Source of the DNA: Agromyces aureus
Lineage (GTDB): Bacteria > Actinomycetota > Actinomycetes > Actinomycetales > Microbacteriaceae
Length of the DNA: 64,000 nt
Reading direction: 5' to 3'
Assembly: GCF_001660485.1 (NCBI RefSeq)
Contig: NZ_CP013979.1
Span: 3,038,001-3,102,000 of the forward strand
Shown: in pieces, positions 1 to 8,578 of the stretch
How the letters are laid out: each line of letters starts with the position of its first letter
How positions within the stretch are numbered: position 1 is the stretch's first letter
Program-made: the position numbers and the translations under genes
Notes under the pieces: model-generated
Seen by the model: the letters and a program-made list of their open reading frames with translations, nothing else
Database searches by the model: none
What the model was told of the DNA's origin: nothing

Positions 1-977
1 GTGACCGAGACCGTCGCCCGACCGGTCGTGATCTCGACGTCGTCGACCTGCGCGCCCGCGGGCAGGTACTTCGCCACGCACACGTCGATCGGGTTGCGGA
101 GCAGGCTCGGCATGTTCTCGACCACGAGCGCGCGGTCGCCGGAGCCGAGCTCGACGCCGACGGGCGTGAGCAGGACCGACGTTCCTGCGGCTTCAGCCGT
201 GGCGGTCACCGAGTACGGGATCGCGAGCCCGAGCAGTTCGAACTGCCCGGTGTAGCCGAGCGTGCCGTCGCCGAACACGATCTCGCCGTCGACGCCCGGC
301 ACCTCGACGAGCGCGTTGACGGATGCCGCGTCGGCCGTCAGGGTGCCCTCGACGAGGTCGATCGTGCCGCCTTCTTGGACGGGCACGCCGTGGGCGACGA
401 GGTGCACGTCGATCGGGTTGCCGTCGACCTCGAGCTTCGGCGCGTCGGCCGTGATCTGCTCGAGCGAGCCGGTGAGCAGCTGCGCGAGCACCGAGAACCC
501 GCCGATCTTCACGTCGACGTCGCCCTGCACGTTCTCGGGCAGCGACGCCTGCGCCTCGTCGGCGATGCGCTGCTCGATCGCCGAGCGCGTCAGGAGGTCG
601 GCGACGACGAGCACCGCGACGACGACGAGCACGATCACGCCCGCGAGGATCCAGCGGCGGCGCGTGCGGCGGCGTGCCGAGTCGACGGGAGGCTTCTCCG
701 CCGGAGGCACCGCTGCCGCCGCGCCGGCGTCTTCGGCCGGGGCGACGGGCGCGACGCCGTCGCGGATCACCTCGGTCTGCTGGTGGTCGGCCGGAAGCGG
801 CTCGAGCACCGCGGTGGGGGCGAGCGCGTCGTCGGCCACCACGGGCTCGGGCGCCACTGGCGCGGGCGCGACGGGCTCGGGCACGACCGCTGCGGCCTCG
901 GCGGCCTCGGCGGCTTCGTGGGGCTCACGGCCGCCCGCGGCATCCGTCTCGTCGAAGCCATCGCGGGGTGTGCTCAT
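1..977 (-). CDS. LmeA/DUF2993-like membrane-anchored lipid-binding protein, 3' end outside window
   Basis: The frame is open from ATG 977 to the left edge, so at least 325 residues are present and the C-terminus is missing. A GGAGG-type ribosome site precedes the ATG. Residues 1-100 are acidic and rich in Ala, Pro and Glu, and probably disordered in the cytoplasm. A basic stop (RRRTRRRW) leads into one membrane segment at about residues 109-129. An extracytoplasmic domain follows with the repetitive Gly/Val/Asp strand pattern of DUF2993 (for example GDVDVKIGGF and VEGTLTADAASV). LmeA-family proteins bind phospholipids at the envelope and affect mannoside glycolipids in mycobacteria. That role here is family inference. 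It lies just downstream of argS on the same strand. Confidence 0.7.
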   Translation of the reverse strand, partial: MSTPRDGFDETDAAGGREPHEAAEAAEAAAVVPEPVAPAPVAPEPVVADDALAPTAVLEPLPADHQQTEVIRDGVAPVAPAEDAGAAAAVPPAEKPPVDSARRRTRRRWILAGVIVLVVVAVLVVADLLTRSAIEQRIADEAQASLPENVQGDVDVKIGGFSVLAQLLTGSLEQITADAPKLEVDGNPIDVHLVAHGVPVQEGGTIDLVEGTLTADAASVNALVEVPGVDGEIVFGDGTLGYTGQFELLGLAIPYSVTATAEAAGTSVLLTPVGVELGSGDRALVVENMPSLLRNPIDVCVAKYLPAGAQVDDVEITTGRATVSV

Positions 978-1035
978 CGGTGCCTCCGTGCTCGTGGTGC
1001 CGGGCGTTCGTGCGTGCCGAAGCAGCGTACCGAAG

Positions 1036-2709
1036 TCACATGCGCTCGGGCGCGGACACTCCCACCAGGTCGAGGCCGTTGCGGAGGACCTGGCCGGTCG
1101 CGTCGTTCAGCCACAGGCGCGTGCGGTGCAGGTCGCCGATGGGCTCCTCGCCGAGCGGCAGCACGCGGCAGTTGTCGTACCAGCGGTGGTAGAGGCCGGC
1201 GAGCTCCTCGATGTAGCGCGCGACCCGGTGCGGCTCGCGCAGTTCTGCGGCCTGGGCGACGATGCGGGGGAACTCCTGGAGTGCGCCGAGCAGGGCCGAC
1301 TCGGTCTCGTGCTCGAGCAGCTCGGGCGCGAAGCTCGAACGGTCGACGCCGACGGATGCCGCGTTGCGGTCGACCGCGGAGGTGCGGGCGTGGGCGTACT
1401 GCACGTAGAAGACGGGATTGTCGTTCGTGCGACGCGTGAGGATCTCGGGGTCGATCGTGAGCGGCGAGTCGGCCGGGTAGCGCGCGAGCGTGTAGCGCAG
1501 GGCGTCGGTGCCGAGCCAGGCCTGCAGGTCGTCGAGCTCGATGATGTTGCCCGCGCGCTTGGACAGCTTCGCGCCGTTGATCGAGACGAGCTGGCCGATG
1601 AGCACCTCGATGTCGCGCTCGGGGTCGTCGCCCGCGGCGCCCGCGAGCGCCTTCAGGCGGTGCACGTAGCCGTGGTGGTCGGCGCCGAGCAGGTAGATCT
1701 TGTGGCCGAAGCCGCGATCGCCCTTGTCGAGGTAGTACGCGGCGTCGGCGGCGAAGTAGGTGTACACGCCGTTGCCGCGACGGATCACGCGGTCTTTGTC
1801 GTCGCCGAAGTCCGTCGTGCGCACCCACACGGCGTCGTCCTCGTCGTAGACGTGGCCCTGCGCGCGCAGGCGCTCGACGGCCGTGTCGACGTCGGAGAGG
1901 CCGTCGTCGTGCTTCGCGTGCAGTCGGCGCTCGCTGGTCCACACGTCGAAGTGCACGTTGAAGCGCTCGAGCGACTCGCGGATCTCGCCGAGCTGGAGCT
2001 CGTAGGCGATCTCCTTCGCCGTGTGCATGGCGATGTCGTCGGCGAGGGCGAGCAGGTTCGGCTCGCGCTCGAGCACGCGGGTCGCGAGGTCGGCGATGTA
2101 GCTGCCCGGGTACCCGCCCTCGGGGGTCGGCTCGCCCTTCGCGGCCGCGAGCACCGACAGGCCGAAGTTGTCCATCTGGTTGCCCGCGTCGTTGATGTAG
2201 TACTCGTTCGCGACGTCGGCGCCCGCGGCGCGGAGCACGCGGGAGATGGCGTCGCCGAGCGCGGCCCAGCGGGTGTGGCCGATGTGCAGCGGGCCGGTGG
2301 GGTTCGCCGAGACGAACTCGAGGTTGATGCGCTCGCCCGCGAGCTTGTCGGTGCGGCCGTACGCGGCGCCGGCGTCGACGATGGTCTTCGCGAGCGCGCC
2401 GGCGGCGGCCGCGTCGAGGCGGACGTTGATGAAGCCCGGGCCGGCGACCTCGGCGCTCGTGACGCCGTCGACGCCCGCGAGGCCGGCAGCCAGCTCGGTC
2501 GCGATCTCGCGCGGGTTCGAGCCGAGCGGCTTCGCCAGGCGCATGGCGATGTTCGACGCCCAGTCGCCGTGGTCGCGGTTCTTCGGGCGCTCGAGCACGA
2601 TCTGCTCGGGCGAGAGCGACAGCTCGACCTCGGCGCCGGCTTGGCGACGTCGCTCGACCATGGCGGTCACGAGGTCGAACAGGGCGCGCGAGAGGTCGTC
2701 GGGAGTCAC
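1036..2709 (-). CDS. argS: Arginyl-tRNA synthetase
   Basis: Charges tRNA-Arg with arginine in the cytoplasm. The class I signature HIGH sits near residue 143 ([13 protein letters not shown]) and the KMSKS counterpart is KLSKRAGN near residue 360. The N-terminal additional domain and the C-terminal DALR anticodon-binding helices ending in APERM are present. About 557 residues is normal for the family. An in-frame TTG at 2715 would add two residues. I prefer GTG 2709 because a TAGGAT -10 box ends 6 bases before it, giving a leaderless mRNA. The gene is divergent from the lipoprotein gene at 2747. The window also contains a tRNA-Arg gene. Confidence 0.96.
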   Translation of the reverse strand: MTPDDLSRALFDLVTAMVERRRQAGAEVELSLSPEQIVLERPKNRDHGDWASNIAMRLAKPLGSNPREIATELAAGLAGVDGVTSAEVAGPGFINVRLDAAAAGALAKTIVDAGAAYGRTDKLAGERINLEFVSANPTGPLHIGHTRWAALGDAISRVLRAAGADVANEYYINDAGNQMDNFGLSVLAAAKGEPTPEGGYPGSYIADLATRVLEREPNLLALADDIAMHTAKEIAYELQLGEIRESLERFNVHFDVWTSERRLHAKHDDGLSDVDTAVERLRAQGHVYDEDDAVWVRTTDFGDDKDRVIRRGNGVYTYFAADAAYYLDKGDRGFGHKIYLLGADHHGYVHRLKALAGAAGDDPERDIEVLIGQLVSINGAKLSKRAGNIIELDDLQAWLGTDALRYTLARYPADSPLTIDPEILTRRTNDNPVFYVQYAHARTSAVDRNAASVGVDRSSFAPELLEHETESALLGALQEFPRIVAQAAELREPHRVARYIEELAGLYHRWYDNCRVLPLGEEPIGDLHRTRLWLNDATGQVLRNGLDLVGVSAPERM

Positions 2710-2715
2710 CCGCAA

Positions 2716-2721
2716 ATCCTA
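2716..2721 (-). promoter_or_regulatory. -10 box TAGGAT of argS (leaderless)
   Basis: TAGGAT on the minus strand is followed by 6 bases and then the GTG at 2709. That spacing puts the transcription start on the start codon. No clear -35 is visible. Confidence 0.5.
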
Positions 2722-2734
2722 CCGTTCGACGTTG

Positions 2735-2740
2735 TACAGT
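2735..2740 (+). promoter_or_regulatory. -10 box TACAGT of the lipoprotein gene (leaderless)
   Basis: TACAGT ends 6 bases before the ATG at 2747. This is the spacing expected if transcription starts on the A of the start codon. It lies back to back with the argS promoter in a 37-base intergenic space. Confidence 0.5.
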
Positions 2741-2746
2741 CTGTCC

Positions 2747-3388
2747 ATGCCTCGCCCCGCCCTGCGCCGCCCTGCCCGAAGCCTCCGTTCCGTCATGGGT
2801 TCGACGATGCTCGTCGCCGCCGCCGTGGCGCTGCTGAGCGGGTGCAGCCCGACCGGCGCCGAGCCCACGCCGTCGGCCTCCGCCCCGGCGAGCGGCTCGC
2901 CCGCGGCATCCGACCCCGCGGTCACGCCCGAGCCCACCGAGAGCGTCGATCCGCCCACGCCGTTCGCGATCGCCTGCGACGCGCTCGCCACGCCCGACCA
3001 GCTGTACGCGTTCAACCCGAACTTCGGCGCCGCGCCCGACTACGCGCCGACGGCGGCGACCATCAAGACCGTGGCGACGGATGCCGCGGGCACCGCGTGC
3101 GGGTACCTCAACCAGACGAGCGGCGATCTCATCGAGGTCGCCGTGGCGACACCGTCGGCCACCGCGCTCACGGCGTACGCCAACGAGGCGGCGGCGTCGA
3201 GCACCGCGGTGCCGACGTACGGCACGCCGCCCGCCGTCACCGGCTTCTTCGAGCACAGCGGATCGAACGGCCAGGTGCAGGTCTTCACGGGCGCCTACTG
3301 GGTCGTGCTCGACTCGGTCGAGTTCTTCGAGCCGGGCGACGCGCAGCGACTCGTCGAGGCCGTGCTCGCGAACCTCCCGGCGAGCTGA
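2747..3388 (+). CDS. Secreted lipoprotein of unknown function
   Basis: 213 residues. A basic N-terminus (RRPARSLR) is followed by a hydrophobic stretch and the lipobox LLSGC with Cys33 as the lipidation site. A Pro/Ala/Ser/Thr-rich linker covers roughly residues 34-65. The remaining globular part has two Cys residues (IACDAL and TACGYL) that could form a disulfide. I do not recognise the family. The hydrophobic core also fits a start at Met17, but the leaderless promoter favours ATG 2747. It is expected to be anchored on the outer face of the membrane. It is divergent from argS and followed after 83 bases by a ROK regulator. Confidence 0.75.
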   Translation: MPRPALRRPARSLRSVMGSTMLVAAAVALLSGCSPTGAEPTPSASAPASGSPAASDPAVTPEPTESVDPPTPFAIACDALATPDQLYAFNPNFGAAPDYAPTAATIKTVATDAAGTACGYLNQTSGDLIEVAVATPSATALTAYANEAAASSTAVPTYGTPPAVTGFFEHSGSNGQVQVFTGAYWVVLDSVEFFEPGDAQRLVEAVLANLPAS

Positions 3389-3471
3389 GCCGGCCCGACG
3401 AGGCGCCCGAACGAGCAGCATCCGATCGAGCTGAACCCACCCGAGCTGGACCCGACCCGAGGAGCGACGCG

Positions 3472-4665
3472 GTGACGCCGAACACACCTGGTACCCCGTC
3501 CTGGCTCGGCGCGGTCAACGACCGGGCGGGGCTGACCGTGCTGCTCGATCACGGACCGCTCACGCGCAACCGCATCTGCGAGCTCGTCGGCGTCTCGAAG
3601 CCGACGGCGTCGCAGATGATGAGCCGGCTGCTGCAGCTCGGGGCGATCGAGGAGCAGGGCCTGCTCGCGGGCTCGGCCGGCCGTGCGGCCGTCGTCTACG
3701 CGGCGCGCACCGACCGACGCGTGGGCGTCGCACTCGACCTCGACGCGTTCGAGCTGCGCGCGACCGTCGTCGACGCCGCCGGCACCGAACGGCCGACCGT
3801 GCGGATGCCGCTTCCGCGGGACCCGACGGCGCGATCCGCCGTCGAGGAGGTGCGCCGGGCGATCCACGCCGCGAGCGCGGCCGCCGGAACCTCGCCGGAC
3901 GCGGTGCGCACGGTGTGCCTCGGCATCCCCGGCTACGTCGACCCCGGCGCGGGCGGCGAGCTCTTCAGCGAGACGCTGCCCGGCTGGCCGGTGCGGGGCC
4001 TCCGAGGCATCCTCGAAGCCGACCTCGACCGGACCGTGCTCATCGAGAACGACGTGAACCTCGCCGCCCTCGCCGAGCGCGAGGTGGGCGTCGCCGTCGG
4101 CCGCGACGTGTTCGCGCTGCTCTGGCTCGGCAACGGCGTCGGCGCCTCGTTCGACGTCGCGGGCGACCTGCACCGTGGCTCCTTCGGCGGCGCGGGCGAG
4201 ATCGGGTTCCTGCCGGTCTCGTCCGAGGCGAACATCATCGACCCCGCCGCACGCACGGTGCAGGACCTGGTCGGCGGGCGGGCGGTCGCGCTCCTCGCCC
4301 AGCGCCACGGCATCCGCGCCGACGGGTTCCACGCCGCACGAGAGGCGCTCGCCGAGCCCGGTGCCGACGAGGCGCGACGCGCCGTGTTCGAAGACCTCGC
4401 CGTTCGCGTGGCCCACGTCGCGCTGCCCGTGATCGCGACCCTCGATCCCGGCCTGATCGTGCTCTCGGGCCCGACCGCGAACCTCGGCGGCGAGGCGTTC
4501 GCCGAGGCGGTCGCGGGCGGCATCCGTCGCATCAGCCGGTGGTACCCGGAGGTGCGCGCGACCGGCGTCGAGGGCGACGCCGTGCTGCGCGGCGCGAGGA
4601 GCCTGCTCGGCAGCCGTGTGCGCGAGGAACTGCTCGACTCGGTCGCCGCGCTCGGCCGGGCCTGA
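3472..4665 (+). CDS. ROK-family transcriptional regulator (HTH plus sugar-kinase fold)
   Basis: 397 residues starting at GTG 3472, with a GAGGAG-type ribosome site 8 bases upstream. Residues 12-60 form a MarR-like winged helix (LTRNRICELVGVSKPTASQ). Residues about 78-390 form a ROK fold with GIPGYVD, the sugar-contacting ENDVNLAALAE and the glycine-rich GNGVGASFDVAGDL. ROK repressors of this build (NagC/XylR type) bind DNA and are released by a sugar or sugar phosphate. The cysteine and histidine zinc cluster that normally follows the GEIG(H) motif is absent. The text there reads GEIGFLPVSSEAN. No sugar-catabolic gene is adjacent, so the ligand cannot be guessed. Confidence 0.88.
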   Translation: MTPNTPGTPSWLGAVNDRAGLTVLLDHGPLTRNRICELVGVSKPTASQMMSRLLQLGAIEEQGLLAGSAGRAAVVYAARTDRRVGVALDLDAFELRATVVDAAGTERPTVRMPLPRDPTARSAVEEVRRAIHAASAAAGTSPDAVRTVCLGIPGYVDPGAGGELFSETLPGWPVRGLRGILEADLDRTVLIENDVNLAALAEREVGVAVGRDVFALLWLGNGVGASFDVAGDLHRGSFGGAGEIGFLPVSSEANIIDPAARTVQDLVGGRAVALLAQRHGIRADGFHAAREALAEPGADEARRAVFEDLAVRVAHVALPVIATLDPGLIVLSGPTANLGGEAFAEAVAGGIRRISRWYPEVRATGVEGDAVLRGARSLLGSRVREELLDSVAALGRA

Positions 4666-4736
4666 CGCCGCGCTCGGCCAGGCCCGAGCCCGCCGTCGCA
4701 GCGCCCCCGCGTTCGGAACGACCCCGCGAACGGTGC

Positions 4737-4742
4737 TAGTGT
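4737..4742 (+). promoter_or_regulatory. Probable -10 box TAGTGT of the tRNA-Arg gene
   Basis: TAGTGT lies 12 bases upstream of the mature tRNA 5' end. A possible -35 (TTCGGA) sits 19 bases further upstream, which is a loose spacing. Confidence 0.4.
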
Positions 4743-4754
4743 TGCTGGCTGTGC

Positions 4755-4827
4755 GCCTCCGTAGCTCAGGGGATAGAGCGCCGGTTTCCGGTACCGTAGG
4801 TCGGGGGTTCGAATCCCTCCGGGGGCA
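4755..4827 (+). tRNA. tRNA-Arg (anticodon CCG)
   Basis: 73-nt cloverleaf. The acceptor strands GCCTCCG and CGGGGGC pair with one G-U. The D-arm contains AGCTCAGGGGATAGAGC. The anticodon loop TTCCGGT has CCG at 4788-4790. The T-loop TTCGAAT is closed by GGGGG/CCCTC-type pairs. The discriminator base is A and the CCA end is not encoded. It reads CGG, a frequent Arg codon at this GC content. No integrase or attachment duplication is seen at its 3' end. Confidence 0.93.
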
Positions 4828-4834
4828 CAGAATC

Positions 4835-4850
4835 CCGTCGATTTCGACGG
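4835..4850 (+). terminator. Small hairpin after the tRNA gene
   Basis: CCGTCG, an ATTT loop, then CGACGG. The stem is short and lacks a U-run. It is a plausible processing or termination element 8 bases after the tRNA. Confidence 0.3.
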
Positions 4851-4924
4851 TCACCCAACGAAACGCGTCAGCTGTTCGTCTCTTCAAGTGACGGCGGAAC
4901 CACCGCCGTCGGGAGGAGCCCGAC

Positions 4925-5470
4925 TTGGCCCGCACCTGGGACGACGTCGCGACACGACTGGTCGCCGAACGCGGTGATGCGCTCACGCGCTACGCGTACC
5001 TGCTGACCGGCAGCGCCGACGACGCCGCCGACCTCGTGCAGGACGCCCTCGTTCGCACCTTCGGCACCCCGCGGTTCCAGCTCGACCTGCCGCGCGCCGA
5101 GGCCTACGTGCGGCGCGCGATCCTGAATGCGGTCATCGACCGGTCCAGGCGCGAGGGCACCTGGCGGCGGGTGCGGCATCTGGCCGTCGCGCCGTCGGTC
5201 GCCATGCCGGAGTCGGCCGGCACCGACGAGCGCCTCGACCTCATGCGTCGCGTGCGGTCGCTCGCGCCGCGTCAGGCCGCGTGCATCGTGCTGCGGTACT
5301 ACGAGGACCTCACGGTCGACCAGGTCGCCGCGACGCTCGGGCTCAGCTCCGGCGCCGTGAAGCGGTACCTGAGCGATGCGCTGCGTGCGCTCTCCTCCTC
5401 GATCCTCGCGTCGGATGCGGCAGCCCCGCGTCCGGCGCCCATCCGGACGGAGGGTGACCATGTCGCCTGA
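4925..5470 (+). CDS. ECF sigma factor, SigE/SigM-like subfamily
   Basis: 181 residues. The sigma-2 helix is visible at about residues 25-50 (YLLTGSADDAADLVQDALV) and sigma-4 at about 115-165 (VLRYYEDLTVDQVAATLGL, then SGAVKRYLSDALRAL). The start is TTG 4925, supported by a GGGAGGAG ribosome site 8 bases upstream; no ATG or GTG fits as well. The stop overlaps the next gene by 11 bases, so the two are co-translated. The partner is a one-pass membrane protein, the usual place for an anti-sigma factor. The target genes cannot be read from the sequence. Confidence 0.85.
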   Translation: MARTWDDVATRLVAERGDALTRYAYLLTGSADDAADLVQDALVRTFGTPRFQLDLPRAEAYVRRAILNAVIDRSRREGTWRRVRHLAVAPSVAMPESAGTDERLDLMRRVRSLAPRQAACIVLRYYEDLTVDQVAATLGLSSGAVKRYLSDALRALSSSILASDAAAPRPAPIRTEGDHVA

Positions 5471-6311
5471 CCCCCACTCCCCCGATCCCTCGTCGCGCGA
5501 TCCGCTGGGGCTCTCCGAGGCGCTCGCCCGCGATGCGGATGCCGCGGCCGGGCGCCCGGTCGACCTCGACGCCGTGCTGCGCGGCAGCCGCGACCGCCGT
5601 CGGCAGCGCAGGCGCACGCTCGTCACGGCGACCGCGTCGGTCGCCGGCTTGCTCGTCGTCGGCGCGCTCGCGTTCGGCGTGGGCTCGATGACGCCGAACC
5701 TCGCGACCACCGCGGGCTCGAGCGCCGAGGACGCCCCCGTGTCCGAGAGCGCCGACGGCCTCGACGGGTCGTCGGCCGGCCCTGAGGCCGTCGCCCCGCG
5801 CGACGGCGAGCAGTTCGGCGACGACCTCCTCGTCGTCGGCGCCGACTCGCTGAACCGCTGCGGTGCGCCGATCGCGCCGGCGACGGATGCCGCGGCCGCG
5901 CCGGTCTCGATCGTGCTCGTCGCCCCGGCCGGGCCGGTCGCGCCCGGCGCCGAAGGCGTGGTGCGCGTGCGCCTCGTCAACGAGGGCACGACGACCGTCG
6001 AGGGATCCGTGCGGCCGGCGCCGGCGGTGACCGTGTCCGACGCCGGCACGACCGTGTGGCATCCGTCGCTCGCCGTCGGCGAGCCGTCCGTGCCGGTGCG
6101 GCTCGCGCCGGGCGAGCAGCTCGAACTCGAGGCGCGGTTCGCCGCGGCATCCTGCACCGCCGCCGACGAGCGAGCCGGCGCGGTCATGGCCGACCTGCCT
6201 CCGCTGGACCCTGGCGCCTACGAACTCTCGGCCGTCGTCCCGTTCGTCGCCGCACCCGGTTCGACGCCGGTGCTGATCGTGTCGCCGACGGTGCCGGTGA
6301 CGGTCGGCTGA
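5460..6311 (+). CDS. Membrane-anchored partner of the ECF sigma factor, possible anti-sigma
   Basis: 283 residues. A soluble N-terminal segment of about 50 residues (acidic, then RDRRRQRRR) is followed by one membrane segment at about residues 54-75. An extracytoplasmic domain of about 200 residues ends the protein and includes a beta-rich stretch near PVAPGAEGVVRVRLVNEG, which looks immunoglobulin-like. The topology and the 11-base overlap with the sigma gene match anti-sigma factors of the SigE/SigM-like group. No zinc-binding HxxxCxxC motif is present. Two Cys residues (NRCGAP and AASCTA) could be paired outside the cell. The role as a negative regulator is inferred from context. Confidence 0.7.
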   Translation: MSPDPHSPDPSSRDPLGLSEALARDADAAAGRPVDLDAVLRGSRDRRRQRRRTLVTATASVAGLLVVGALAFGVGSMTPNLATTAGSSAEDAPVSESADGLDGSSAGPEAVAPRDGEQFGDDLLVVGADSLNRCGAPIAPATDAAAAPVSIVLVAPAGPVAPGAEGVVRVRLVNEGTTTVEGSVRPAPAVTVSDAGTTVWHPSLAVGEPSVPVRLAPGEQLELEARFAAASCTAADERAGAVMADLPPLDPGAYELSAVVPFVAAPGSTPVLIVSPTVPVTVG

Positions 6312-6413
6312 ACCGGGGCCGACGGCGCGCGGGCCGCTCGGTCGTGGACGGCGTCGGCGGCGCGCCATAGACTCGAAAGCGGTCCGTTTCCGGGGTCTGG
6401 AAGGCATTGGTGC

Positions 6414-8474
6414 ATGACGTCGAACCGTCGTAGTCCGGCGATCATCACGAGCCTGCTCGGAGTCGCCCTCGCGCTCGGAGGGGCGGTGCTCGGCGGCGTC
6501 GTGCTCGCCCCGACGGCCCCCGCGTGGGCCGAGGACCCGGTCGACTTCGGCTCGACCCCGATCGTCGACACGGTCGGCGCCCTCGGAGACCGCACCGACG
6601 AGGTGCTCGCCGCGATCGAGCAGACGTACGACGCCACCGGCCACCAGCTCTTCGTGGCCTACGTGAGCGAGTTCACGAACCCCGAATCGGCCGTCACCTG
6701 GGCCAACGACACCGCGGTCGCCAACAACATGGGCGACGAGGACTACCTGCTCGCCGTCGCCGTCGACGGCCGCGCCTACTACCTGTCCGCGGCCGACGGC
6801 GCAGAGATCTCCGACGCCGACCTCGACCGCATCAGCAGCGAGGTCATCGAACCCGAACTCGCCGACGACGACTGGGCGGGCGCCGCGATCGCCGCAGCGC
6901 AGGCGCTCGACACGAGCAGCTCGGGCTCGGGTTGGGGCTGGGTGTGGTTCCTCGTGATCGCCGCAGCCGTGGTCGCGGTCATCGCGATCGTGCTCTCCCG
7001 AAGGTCCAAGAAGAACCGGGCGACGGATGCCGCGGGCGGCGGCCCCGGCGCCGCTCCCCTCGTGCCGCTCGACGACCTGCGGCGCACGGCCGGGTCGGCG
7101 CTCGTGCAGGCCGACGACGCCGTGAAGACGAGCGAGGAGGAGCTCGGCTTCGCCACCGCCTCGTACGGCGATGAGGCGACCGCCGCGTTCCGCGCCGCGC
7201 TCGCGGCCGCGAAGGCCAAGGTCGCCGAGGCGTTCGGCCTGCAGCAGCGACTCGATGACGACACGCCCGACACCGACGCCGACCGCCGCGCCGCCTACGA
7301 GGGCATCATCCGGCTCACGGGCGAGGCCGACGCCGCGCTCGACGAGCAGGCCGAGGCGTTCGACGCCCTCCGCGACCTCGAGCGCAACGCGCCGGCCGAA
7401 CTCGAACGCGTCACCGCCGAGACGACGGCCGCCGAGGCCGCGATCGGGCCCGCCGCCGAGCGCCTGCGTGCGCTCGGGCAGGCGTATGCGGCATCCGCCC
7501 TGGCCGCGGTCGCCGACAACCCGGCGCAGGCGAGCTCGCGCATCGCGTTCGCGACCGAGGCCCTCGCGCGGGCACGGCAGGCCGTCGCGGCCTCGCAGAG
7601 CGCCGATGCGGCCGTCGCGATCCGCGCGGCCGAGGAGTCCTCCGACCAGGCCGTACTGCTCGCGCGCGCCGTCGACCGGCTCGCCGACGAGCTCGCACAG
7701 GCCGATCGCGCGATCGACGCCGGCATCGCCGACCTCGAGGCCGACGTCGTCACCGCACGCGAGCTCGGCGGCGGCGCGGCGCAGACCGCCGAGCGCACCG
7801 CGGCCGCCGCGGCCGAGCTCCGCGCCGCCTCCACGGCTGCCCTCCGCGACCCGCTCGCCGCCGGCGCGCGGCTCGCCGCCGCCAATCATGAGATCGACGC
7901 GGTCATCGCCGGGGCCCGCGAGGCCGCCGAGCAGGCCGCACGCGCGCAGGCGCTGCTCGAACGGTCCATCGCCGGCGCGCGCGTGCAGGTGCAGACCGCC
8001 GAGGACTACCTCGTCGCGCGCCGCGGAGCCGTCGGCACCGAGGCCCGCACCCGACTCGCCTCGGCCGCGCAGCTGCTGCAGCAGGCCCAGACCGGCACCG
8101 ACCCGGAGCTCGCACTCGAGGCGGCCCAGCGCGCGGAGCGCCTCGCGTCCGAGGCGCTCTCGCTCGCCCGCAACGACGTCGAGGGCTTCGGCGGCGGGTT
8201 CGGCGGCTCGGGCGCCGCGCCCGGATACGGCGCCGGCCGCGGCTCCTCCGGCGGCGGCGACCTCATGGGCGCCGTGCTCGGCGGGATCCTCATCGACTCG
8301 ATGCTCGGCGGCGGCCGACGCTCCTCGGGCGGGTCAGGCGGGTTCGGCGGCTTCGGCGGCGGATCCTCCGGCGGCGGGTTCGGCGGCAGCAGCCGCTCCG
8401 GCGGCGGGCGCTCGGCCGGCAGCTTCGGCGGCAGCGCGACGCGCGGTCGTCGCGGAAGCGGGGGGCGATTCTGA
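6414..8474 (+). CDS. TPM-domain membrane protein with long Ala-rich coiled coil and Gly-rich tail
   Basis: 686 residues. The signal peptide ends at AWA-ED near residue 39. A TPM domain covers about 45-165 (DRTDEVLAAIEQTY, GHQLFVAYVSEF, DEDYLLAVAVDG). One membrane segment lies at about 178-198, followed by SRRSKK. Residues about 220-580 are a cytoplasmic Ala/Glu-rich helical region, probably coiled coil. The last 100 residues are Gly/Ser-rich and end in RRGSGGRF, as in YgcG-type proteins. TPM domains act in membrane or photosystem quality control. The gene precedes pspA by 104 bases on the same strand. Actinobacterial TPM and PspA proteins often co-occur, so a shared envelope-stress role is likely. 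Confidence 0.85.
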   Translation: MTSNRRSPAIITSLLGVALALGGAVLGGVVLAPTAPAWAEDPVDFGSTPIVDTVGALGDRTDEVLAAIEQTYDATGHQLFVAYVSEFTNPESAVTWANDTAVANNMGDEDYLLAVAVDGRAYYLSAADGAEISDADLDRISSEVIEPELADDDWAGAAIAAAQALDTSSSGSGWGWVWFLVIAAAVVAVIAIVLSRRSKKNRATDAAGGGPGAAPLVPLDDLRRTAGSALVQADDAVKTSEEELGFATASYGDEATAAFRAALAAAKAKVAEAFGLQQRLDDDTPDTDADRRAAYEGIIRLTGEADAALDEQAEAFDALRDLERNAPAELERVTAETTAAEAAIGPAAERLRALGQAYAASALAAVADNPAQASSRIAFATEALARARQAVAASQSADAAVAIRAAEESSDQAVLLARAVDRLADELAQADRAIDAGIADLEADVVTARELGGGAAQTAERTAAAAAELRAASTAALRDPLAAGARLAAANHEIDAVIAGAREAAEQAARAQALLERSIAGARVQVQTAEDYLVARRGAVGTEARTRLASAAQLLQQAQTGTDPELALEAAQRAERLASEALSLARNDVEGFGGGFGGSGAAPGYGAGRGSSGGGDLMGAVLGGILIDSMLGGGRRSSGGSGGFGGFGGGSSGGGFGGSSRSGGGRSAGSFGGSATRGRRGSGGRF

Positions 8475-8578
8475 CCAACCGGCACCTCGCATCCGGCGGC
8501 GACGACGCCAGCCCGCGGCATCCGCTCAGCATCTGACGACGACCTGTACGTGACCAGCACCCGACGAAAGGAACCATC

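Noticed and set aside
262..3471. Plus-strand open frame running into the ROK gene
   Set aside because: It lies antisense to the LmeA-like gene and argS; only the part from GTG 3472 has domain content and a ribosome site.
4755..4850. tRNA-Arg as integration site
   Set aside because: No integrase gene and no repeated tRNA 3' end within reach; the neighbouring genes look chromosomal.
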